The translations under genes and the position numbers were made by a program. DNA of 64,000 nt from Spodoptera frugiperda. Taxonomy: Eukaryota; Arthropoda; Insecta; Lepidoptera; Noctuidae. The DNA is taken from contig NC_064213.1 in the NCBI RefSeq assembly GCF_023101765.2, forward strand, positions 3,968,001-4,032,000, read 5' to 3'. Positions 56,101-64,000 of the stretch are shown here, in pieces. The first letter of the stretch is position 1; each line of letters begins with the position of its first letter. Below the pieces are notes generated by a model. The model made no database searches. It was not told where the DNA came from and saw only the letters and a program-made list of their open reading frames with translations.

Positions 56101-57577
56101 CATCCAGTGATGAAGAAAGTATTATTATTCTAGATTTATAATTGAACCTCTCAGTTTTTAGATACATTGGAATATGGATATTCAGGGTCAAACAAAGTAT
56201 AATTAATTATTGCAGGTTTGTCATGGAACCCCACCGTTATTAGACACATTGGAACTTTTAACCTAGACCACATCTTTCGGATATAATAAGCATGGTTTTC
56301 CGATCTGGCAATAATTATGAGAGGCCTGCCTTCAGCGCATTTAATTTTTGTAGCTAACGAGCAAACCTGGCGAACTCCGTTTCGGCACCAATGATTTACC
56401 ATGTGTTCCTGCTTTTCTCCTGAATTTTTTCTTGAATTTTCTTTTCTATAAACCCCACGGAGCTCGAGACCTTGCCAACGAATGCAAAACCGTGGAAATC
56501 GGTTCGTGCGTTCTGGAGTTATAGCGTCAGGAAGGAAAAACCGACTTATTTTTATATAATAGATTATAGATTATGTTCCGTTATAAAAGTAATATACTAA
56601 CAACATAGTCTCCATTATTTTCAGCATAATGAAAAGCTAGTACAACAGAAGAAACTATCATCAAGAAGACGAACAAGAACTCCAAATAGAATCGTAGCTT
56701 GCTGTACGGATGTATGGTGTAGCGAAAATGCTGATAGTGACGAAACTTCTCCGCACATAACGCTGCGTAGGACCTAGGAAGAAGAAATGTCTTTATCTTA
56801 AAGAAGAATCTAAGAAACAAAGAGAAACGATATATTTTTTTGGTTGGTGGCCAAATGCAGACTTATCAACGCTAAAAAGGAGGAGGTACCCTTTATTTAT
56901 TCAAAGTATCAGGGTGTTTTTCTTACCAGAGATGTGCTATACTACGTTGTTATGGATGCGTTTGATTTCGCCCAATTAAAACATTCATTGGTACATATAA
57001 CATAGCACTGGTGGAAACTAAGCTATGTTTTGTATTTGAAAAGGTTCGTGCTATGGATGCGTTCCCTACTATCGATACATCGCATACTTGAGCTGCGTAT
57101 CTTCGTCACTCAGCTATATAGCTTAGTCTCAGTGGAAACGGTGACATAGTTTCACAGCTTAGCTATTACGTCTTCGTAGCATAGCTACATAGCACATATC
57201 TGGTGGAAAAACCCTTAGACATTTCCTTACTAAATAATTACTTTATGAAGGAAGACTGAAATAAACCCTTATAATAAATCACAGTTGACTATATCGACAG
57301 TGTGGGATCTCTTTGATCCCACGACAGACAAAGCACATAAGAATCATAGGTTTATCGATTACCTGTGCATATTGATAGCCCTTATATCACCAGCATGAAC
57401 TGTGATTATATTGAACAACCATTTACGGACTCCTCTACACTTTAACTCATATGCAGAAAGTTTAGCTGCACTCAAATGACATGCATGACCATGGAAGTAC
57501 CCATGGGAAGTTGTACGAACCAGATTTGGAATCTCTGTTTTGGTCTCATCTTTTTCTAATGGTTCCGTATCTCCCAT
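53136..57577 (-). CDS. Single-repeat CNG/HCN-like channel subunit, about 576 aa
   Basis: Exons: 57363-57577 (ATG 57577), 56602-56773, 55664-55966, 55365-55566, 55262-55308, 54907-54998, 54636-54821, 53900-54089 and 53136-53458 (TGA). S1 is in FLEFLFVFLM-type text of exon 2. Exon 3 gives S2-S4, with MKLVRLPIIMVYL as a charge-poor S4. Exon 4 gives S5 and a glycosylatable turret. Exon 5 gives the pore helix (RWTFFSFLVYMEFA). Exon 6 gives VGMLTTNTN at the filter and S6. Then come the C-linker and an intact CNBD with GDFFGEIALV and FRTAS, the FGE and R-T-A residues that bind cyclic nucleotide. It is shorter than vertebrate CNG/HCN subunits, with little after the CNBD. Exons 5 and 6 do not join in phase by canonical sites (one base off), so the model is imperfect there. 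Plasma-membrane location inferred. Confidence 0.8.
54481..54599. repeat. Tandem repeat, 53-bp unit, 2.2 copies
   Basis: Two identical 53-bp units (54481-54533 and 54534-54586) are followed by a 13-bp partial. It lies in the channel-gene intron between exons 54636-54821 and 53900-54089. The copies appear exact, so the duplication is recent. Confidence 0.9.
55062..55215 (+). repeat. Second SINE-like family, copy 3
   Basis: It contains 'caagcaggagtagaaacggc' and 'tctcgcctcgcc', as at 8340-8460. It is in the intron directly downstream (transcript sense) of exon 55262-55308. Confidence 0.55.
56910..57217. mobile_element. MITE of about 308 bp with imperfect inverted ends
   Basis: The left end 'cagggtgtttttcttacc' with 'agatgtgctat' faces the inverse 'atagcacatatct' with 'aaaaaccctta' at the right. 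Internal repeats of 'gctatgta' type occur. It lies in intron 1 of the single-repeat channel gene. Confidence 0.7.
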
Positions 57578-57845
57578 ACCTAATGGTGAAATTAGTTGAA
57601 AGGGTTTATGAGAGCCCCTAAAATAGTTTGATTTCAATAAAAACCATCAAATTATTGACGGAAGAAACAATGTCATCAAAGATGTTGTCCATGATGTTGT
57701 TGCCAAAACACTTTTAAAAAAGTTCAAGGTTGATTAACGTTATCTTCTGCAGGTAATCACCCAGGTCGCTTTAACCCCTTACCTAGATAATGAACAAAAT
57801 AAAACCAAAGTTTCTTGCTTGCATATTTTTAATGTAGTTCTGTAC

Positions 57846-60800
57846 TTAGGACAACGACCACGGAATAGCATTTTTGCTTCTTTTCCAAAAGTCTGCACAA
57901 TATTTTGAACAAAAGGCAGCACTTAGTAGGACGTCCTCAATTTTATCGATGAGGATGATTTCCCTGTAAAAAATAACCCTTTAGAATACAATACAATACA
58001 ATTTGATTTTTGTATCTCATTCAACGAACTGGACATCTATGACAAGGATTGGCCGCAAAAAGCTTTAAACAGAGAGGAGTTGAAGGAAGGTAAGGAAGCC
58101 TTTGTCCTGCAGTGGGACGATCATGGCTGAAATCTAAATCTAATCTAATAAACAAAAGTGTTTTCAAAACTTACCCAAAACAAAATTCGTAAAACACATG
58201 ATCAAATATGGGCTTCTTGCAGTTAAGGTTTTCACACGTTGAAATTGGTCCATTACTGAGATCCGATATCAATGTATTAGGCAAGAAATTAAAATACTCT
58301 TTAATTACATCAGCAGGTACATAGTATGCCTTTGTAGTTTTCTTGTGTACTTCTTCTTTGGCCATGGGTTTGTGATCATTACCATTCTCATCATAGGGGC
58401 TGTTTTTGTTTGCATCTAGATTAAATCCATGAAAGTTCTCTTGGAGATCAATAATGTTATTATTGTGTTCATTGTAAAGATTTTCTCTCACATGTTCTGA
58501 ATAAAAACTATATGTTTGTGGGTTTAGTTTTCTCACTGCAGTGTTGATCATTTGGTAGAATTGTCTTCTGCTTAGCTCGTATAGGCTCGGTGGGGAGTGG
58601 AACTTAGATTCTAGTATACAATTGTATTGAGGGGGAGGTTCTATTGTCACTTCAATTGGATTGGCATCTTGGTCGAAGAGTTTTAATCTGCATTGGTTTC
58701 TTCTTTTATTTGCATTTTGGGTACTGGCTTCTAAGCATCTGCAAACAATAAGATACTTTATATAGCGAGAAATTGTCTACTTATTAAATAAACTAAAAAT
58801 CTAAAGACAGCGCGATGAAGCCGCGTCTGCGCACGCTGCTCATGATGAAGAGTCCCTCTGTGACTCGAAACTAGTAGAGGTTTTCTCCATTAATTTACGT
58901 GAGTAAACCGTGAATTTTAGTTAATTTAGTATGTTTCATGATAGTTATTATAAAAAATGTTTGGCTTATAAAACTTTTCGTAATAAATACAAAAGCAAAT
59001 TACCGTTATAATCTTTGAAGCTTATATTGACATAACTTTTCGGTTCACAAGTGATCCAGAAGGTCTTACGTGCATTCCCGTTTAATGTTCCTTATGATAT
59101 TCCCATATTACCTACTGTAGGTGAGTACACATGACTGTACATGGAGCGATATATAACCAGTTTATCTTGGTCTCGCTTTCAATGATCTCTTCTCAGAAGA
59201 AACGGTCAGTTTATACTGGTTCTGCATAACTTGATGTGCACCCATGTTTACGATGCCTACGAGGATTTATTGGAAATAGTTGGGGAATTACAAGTACCAT
59301 CTAAACTTACCCAATATTGAGACATCTAGTTTGTTGATCTCTAAACATGTGATACCATAACGAGTAGGGCAGAGTCTTCAAGTTGGAGTTCCTCCAAAAT
59401 CTAAATTCACAGTGGTGATAGTTGAACACTGGTCGTTGAGGGAGCCATCTTAATTTATTATCTGTAAAAAGAAGGGAGATGTGTTTAAAAATCTTAATAT
59501 TCTTTCTATTGACATTAAAAGTATTAATAAATAAATAGTACATGGTAATGATGTTATATTCAAGCTTTCACATAAGTATTGCTTATTTCGTGCAATAATA
59601 ATACAATAATTACACTTTAAGTCATTCCGCCGCTCCCATGAACACCCGAAACACCAGAGGCGTTACAAGTGCGTTGCCGGCCTTTTGGGGATAAGACATT
59701 TAAGGGTTGTTTGAGAATTGGAGATTGGGAGGCCTCCGGTAACCTTACTCAACGCAAGCGTTGTTTCCCGGCAGTTTTCTGTGAGGCCGTGGTATCACTC
59801 CGGTCGAGACGGCTCATTCGTGCAGAAGCATGGTTCTCTCACAGTTTATTAGAAAACATAAAACGATGTCATTCTTAAACCAAATCAGCGATTATAAAAA
59901 ATTTAAAATAAAGAAAAGAAATAAAATTGTTCCTAGATCTAGATCTAACTCTAATGTAATTTTTAATTAGGTATGTAATTGTGTTCTCTGTTCCATTAGT
60001 AGATTTTAGCACAACACGTTTAGAGTTCTTTAACAAGCTTTAGTTCTACCATTAACACCACCCACGTATCGTACCGTACATCTTAAGACACAGGTGTGAT
60101 TTGTTTTCCAAGTCCACTGTAATTTATTTATACGATTTCTTCAGACCATTGTTCATGTCTATACGTAATTAGATTACCTACTAAAAATGTCGCGTTTAAT
60201 TTACTTAGGTATATGAAGGAGTACAAATGTTTTCTGCTCACACCCACGCAGGTAAGTGGTTAAATAAATTAATGTCAATTAAAATCTTAAGATTTTAGTT
60301 TGTAGGCATGTACTTTATAAGAAGCTACAAACACACATTGCTGTTTTTTTATATCCCACACTATTATGTCTCCTGTGTCGTAGGTGCATTTAACATCATC
60401 AACATGAATTTGTGGATCACACAAATAATTGTTCCGTGCGGGAATCGAGCTCGCGACACGTTGCCTAAGTAGTCAGCCCAGCTACAGCGCCGCAACCGTG
60501 CAGTCACTATAGATTTTATCTTAGTAACAGCAATAATTAATTTTCATCATGTTTTTGTACAACGCTTTTATGAGGCCTTTGTTCAATAGTGGACATCTTC
60601 CGGCTGATGATGATGATATTTTTGTTACGAAGAAATGAAGCAACATCTTCTAATATCAACCGGATAAATAGAAACCCAAACACAACATAAATATTGTGAT
60701 TAACACCAACTTTTATAAATCACAACAAACATCATTTTAACAACTTTCAGTTACAAAATGGTTTCAAAAACACATTTTAAAAACACTTTCTTAGTCAAAC

Positions 60801-62862
60801 ATTCATCGGTGGTCCCTAGTACTGGGTATATAAGAGCCGGTGCTCACTGACGGCGTGCTAGAAAAGATTGTTCTACGGCATAAATAAAGTAATATGAACT
60901 CTAAACTCTTTGAAATAAGGTTCAAATTAATAAAATCTTTTGCCATGCCATACAGTGCTGTGCCGGCAGTGAGCACCGGCCCTAAATGGGTCAACCGAAT
61001 CAATGAGGAAACGCTAAAGTTGATTTATCGCGGATAGTTTGTTATCCGAGGCGCCAAAACTAGTGTCTTCCGAAACTTTACGATGAATAGTAAAACGTAA
61101 CTGGAGCGCATTAGTACCGGCTACTGTTTTGTTAAAGATGTTCGGTAATGAGCTTCTGTGTCTGTATGATGCAACTTTGTTTAAGATAATATTTTGAGAT
61201 CATTGATGATGTGAGAAAGTTGGTTTTGGTTGATTTTGTTTTATTAGTTTTGAGGTTACATGTTTACATGATAAACGGAGCTATCGGCTAGCGGAGAAAT
61301 CTAGACTAATTATGTATCTAAATAAAATTGGAGTGTCTGTTTATAATATACTAGCTTTTGCTTGCCTTTCTATTAGCTATAAAATAAAAAGTAGATTTAT
61401 CCTATGTTCTTTCGTTCCCCATTAAGTGTCTAAATACAAAGTTTCACTGTTACAACTTTAAAAATGACGAATTTCCATATGATCATTCATAATATAAAAA
61501 TAACCTTTTTACTACATGCGTATGAATATGCATACACCAAAATAACAGTAACACACACATGCCTTTATAGTTATTAGCAATAACTATTGGTAACGTATCT
61601 ACTGTAAATCTTGGCTTACCCCATTTATATTATAAATATACTTTATTAATGATTCAAATATTAAATTGATAATTTAAGCGATTTAACCTTACTGCTATTT
61701 TAAATGAACGAAAGTTTGTATGTTAGTTAGTTTGTTACTTCTTCACGTTAAAACGGCTGAAGGGATCGAAATGAAATTTTGCGAGTGTGAATAACACATA
61801 GGCCACTTTTCATCACATGCGCAATGCAAGCAAAGCTGATGGCAGAAGCTAGTAAAACATATAATATTCAAATGAGACACTTTCTTCTGTTAAAACAATT
61901 CGAAGAAACAGTGGCCTTGGCGTGATCTGCCGCATGTTGCGAATACGTTAAACTCATACCTCGGAGCTTTATTACTGAATGGCTAGCCTTGAGACATGTT
62001 ATGAAACCACGCACGTGGGGACCTAGTGATTACCACTAACGCTTTTACTAAACACGACACTCTTAACAGGAAAACCATCATTTATTAGTACGAATTTTTC
62101 TGGATAGTATTTTATTTAAACATTGCCCCACACTCGGATTTTCTCCTGTGTCGTGTGTAACAAATATACAACTTCACATACACATGACATCTAGACCAGG
62201 AACAACAATTTGTGGATCACACAAAGACTTGTTCCGTGCGGGAATCGAACCCGCGACACATTGCACGGTAACCTAATTGCCTAGCCACCGCACAAACCGT
62301 GCAATCAAGTATTGAAGATCTATACATTCCCAAAAATATGTTTGAAAGCTACTTGTATCAATATCTGTTAGTGTTTTTCATGCAAAAATATCAAAGATCT
62401 ACTCACATACTCACAACACTAAACACACGTCACATAGAAATTAGAGTAAAGAATTAAATTACCACAAACCGATAGGTACCGTAGACGTCTTAACTCCGAA
62501 ATCCTCAACGGCAGCTCAGTTAATTCATTCTCATCCAATATCAGGAACTTTAAACTCCTCGCTTCAGCTATCTCTTCAGGAATACGCCTCAATCTGTTCC
62601 CGCTAACATCTAAACACTTGAGACATCGCAACTTTGATATTTCTCTAGGCAACTCCGTTATATCATTACCGCTTACGTAGAGGCTCTCTAAATGCTCCAA
62701 AATCCCGATGTTACTTGGCAAACGAGTCAAGAGATTCTCCTTCAGGTAAATATCAGTCACTTCTGCTTCTTCACCCTTTAATTGATTTAAGGGGAATTCG
62801 GTAAACCCTCGGTAATTCCAGTGTAGAACTGTTGTTGGTATCAATTCTTCATTGTAATCCAT
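57846..62862 (-). CDS. LRRC58-like leucine-rich repeat protein, about 410 aa
   Basis: Four exons join in phase: 62463-62862, 59311-59461, 58175-58738 and 57846-57963 (TAA). The ATG at 62862 is preferred; an in-frame ATG at 62880 would add six residues. The N-terminal 150 residues hold about five leucine-rich repeats of the L-x-x-L-x-L-x-x-N-x-L-x-x-L-P type (for example ILEHLESLYVSGNDITELP). After a WLPQRPVFNYH turn comes a long insert rich in Asn. The C-terminus has FLPNTLISDLSNGPISTCEN and then a Cys-rich end (NCKKPIF, FCSKYCADFW) typical of LRRC58, whose human form is about 370 aa. It is probably a cytosolic adaptor. The last exon lies only 268 bp upstream of the next gene's start on the same strand. 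Confidence 0.8.
58805..58920 (+). repeat. Dispersed repeat with 'gaaactagtagag' core, copy 2
   Basis: It has 'gtgactcgaaactagtagag' and 'tttacgtgagtaaac', matching 7840-7950. It is in LRRC58-like intron 2. Confidence 0.5.
59620..59860 (+). repeat. SINE-like interspersed repeat, copy 3 of 3
   Basis: It has 'gcgttgccggccttttgggg', 'cctccggtaacctt' and 'ggtatcactccggtcgagac', matching 3220-3499 over most of its length. It is in LRRC58-like intron 1. Confidence 0.65.
60395..60505 (-). repeat. tRNA-related SINE, copy 1 (degraded)
   Basis: It contains 'tgttccgtgcgggaatcgag' and a 'ttgtggatcacacaaa'-type flank shared with 62160-62310. On the minus strand a Pol III box-B-like run (with one mismatch) is preceded by a weak box A. 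It does not fold as a full tRNA. Confidence 0.6.
60560..60625 (-). repeat. LINE 3' tail fragment
   Basis: 'gaggcctttgttcaatagtg' plus 'gacatcttccggctgatgat', then GAT repeats: a short scrap in LRRC58-like intron 1. Confidence 0.45.
62160..62310 (-). repeat. tRNA-related SINE, copy 2
   Basis: On the minus strand a perfect box B (GGTTCGATTCC) lies near 62240 with a box-A-like 'ggtggctaggca' upstream. The flank 'aatttgtggatcacacaaag' is shared with the copy at 60395-60505. The acceptor stem is not closed like a functional tRNA, so it is a SINE rather than a tRNA gene. Confidence 0.6.
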
Positions 62863-62880
62863 TTTGTAAATTGTCTGCAC

Positions 62881-64000
62881 TTTTTCTCACTTCACTGTAA
62901 AGTTAAGCTTAAGCACTCATTATTGTGTCTATGTTTAATGTATGCTGTTACTCAATTCAAAGGATTGTTCGTAAGTTTGTTTGTAACGTAAAAAGTCAGA
63001 AGCGAGTTGCTCTGGTTCCCGCTTGAAGAAGACTGCATCCCGTGTCGGGCGGACGCACGAGAATTATTTTTAAAACTATAACAAGGTCTTTGCTATAAAG
63101 AATTTTCTTTAAAAATTTTGCCGAATATATTTAAAATCAGGAATGTTTAGTAGATTGCTGTTTCTATAACATTTATTATGAAGAATGGTCAGTTTTATTA
63201 TCATGTTTTGTGTTTTTCATCTCATCTTTTAAGTTCATCTTTTAGATAGACATCTATGTCTATGTAACAGTCCTTAACCTACATAGAACCTATATATTTA
63301 CAGCTAAAAATGTAGAAACCAAACCAGATAAACAGAAGGTATTTAGCAATAGTAAACATAAACAAAATATAGACGTACCTATGTAATATCATACGAAACA
63401 CGACGAAAAAGCGATGCAAGACGGACTGATAAGCTCAGTACTGATCGGTACGTTTGGCAGTAGGCCAACACAGCGCGGTGTTAGGTCGAGGACAGTCGGC
63501 CGTAACACAATAACAAATAATGAGTCCATGACGTTTACGAAATTTTTCATCTGTACTGCGGATGCTGGAACTGAGTATGTAATAAATAATCGATTCGAAA
63601 TGCCATTTTTGGAGTGTAATATTTGTAACGCCTATATTCTAATCACGTGTATTTTAGGAAATATGTACTTTAAGTTTGTAGTAACAATTATTATCAATTA
63701 TTAGTTTTTAATTAACCGTTAATGAGATACATTGATTTCTACTAATATCAACAACATCAACAGTATATGAGTGGCCACTGCTGACCAAAGGCCTGACCTC
63801 TATTCATGGAGAAGGTTTGAGTATTAATCACCACACTGGTTCAATGCGAATTTGCGATTTCAAACTTGTAATTAGAAATTTATAAGCTCGGGTTTCCTCA
63901 CGTTGTTACCTATCTGCATTTACCTAGTAATCATTGCTTATACAAAATAACTAACCATTTCTATTCCTTCTAAATAAAATCGTAACTTCATTCCACGTGG
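62881..64000. other. Upstream region of LRRC58-like gene, no further gene recognised
   Basis: It holds the presumed LRRC58-like promoter and a reversed RTE-like LINE tail at 63765-63905 with 'ccactgctgaccaaaggcct'. The 96-codon frame at 63414-63704 has no recognisable motif or splice partner and is not called. Confidence 0.5.
63765..63905 (-). repeat. RTE-like LINE 3' tail fragment, copy 3
   Basis: The inverse of the 262-415 segment: 'gtggccactgctgaccaaag' and 'aaatttataagctcgggttt' recur in the reversed order. Confidence 0.55.

Noticed and set aside
62230..62310. tRNA gene
   Set aside because: Box B is perfect but the acceptor and anticodon stems do not close; the copy at 60395-60505 shares its flanks, as expected of a SINE.
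63414..63704. 96-codon frame
   Set aside because: No motif, no splice partners, AT-driven composition in its second half.
1..64000. CRISPR arrays, operons, ribosome binding sites, viral genes
   Set aside because: The window is intron-bearing eukaryotic DNA; no spaced direct-repeat array or viral coding region was seen.

Overview
The window is eukaryotic nuclear DNA, most probably from a moth or butterfly. The evidence is GT-AG introns throughout, an AT-rich background, and many short interspersed repeats of lepidopteran type: SINEs, 3' tails of RTE-like LINEs, and palindromic MITEs. The coding exons chain together in phase over tens of kilobases. No prokaryotic feature, CRISPR array or virus was seen. 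Family names rest on recognising motifs and gene layout by eye, not on a search.

Layout. (1) 5-13605, minus strand: one very large gene of at least 26 exons and about 2,010 codons, running off the left edge. It encodes four consecutive cyclic-nucleotide-gated-type channel repeats (six membrane segments, C-linker and nucleotide-binding fold each) in one polypeptide. The plan is that of the CNGK (tetra-repeat) channels, but the selectivity filters and nucleotide-binding motifs are strongly altered. (2) 14055-16145, minus: two intronless short-chain dehydrogenase/reductase paralogues; one keeps the catalytic residues and one has lost several. (3) 18622-28768, minus: a ten-exon gene of 355 codons that looks like the meiotic ssDNA-binding factor SPATA22, with LINE debris in its large intron. 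It shares a 547-bp divergent promoter region with (4) 29316-30577, plus: dynactin subunit 5, complete at 182 aa. (5) 31876-49628, plus: PAN2, the deadenylase subunit, with WD40 and pseudo-ubiquitin-hydrolase regions over 21-22 exons but no visible RNase-T/DEDD exonuclease exons. Its introns hold a tRNA-Leu, an almost full-length LINE and a DNA element carrying a small spliced gene. (6) 53136-57577, minus: a second, single-repeat CNG/HCN-like channel gene of about 576 codons with an intact nucleotide-binding motif. (7) 57846-62880, minus: an LRRC58-like leucine-rich-repeat gene. The rest is intergenic sequence with transposon fragments.

How the genes relate. DCTN5, PAN2 and LRRC58 are housekeeping-type genes, and SPATA22 points to meiosis. 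The two CNBD-channel genes lie about 40 kb apart on the same strand and share an unusual G-M-L filter signature (single gene and repeat 3 of the large gene), so a common origin is plausible. The most unusual object is the four-repeat channel with degenerate pores and cyclic-nucleotide pockets. The second is the PAN2 gene that appears to end before its nuclease domain.
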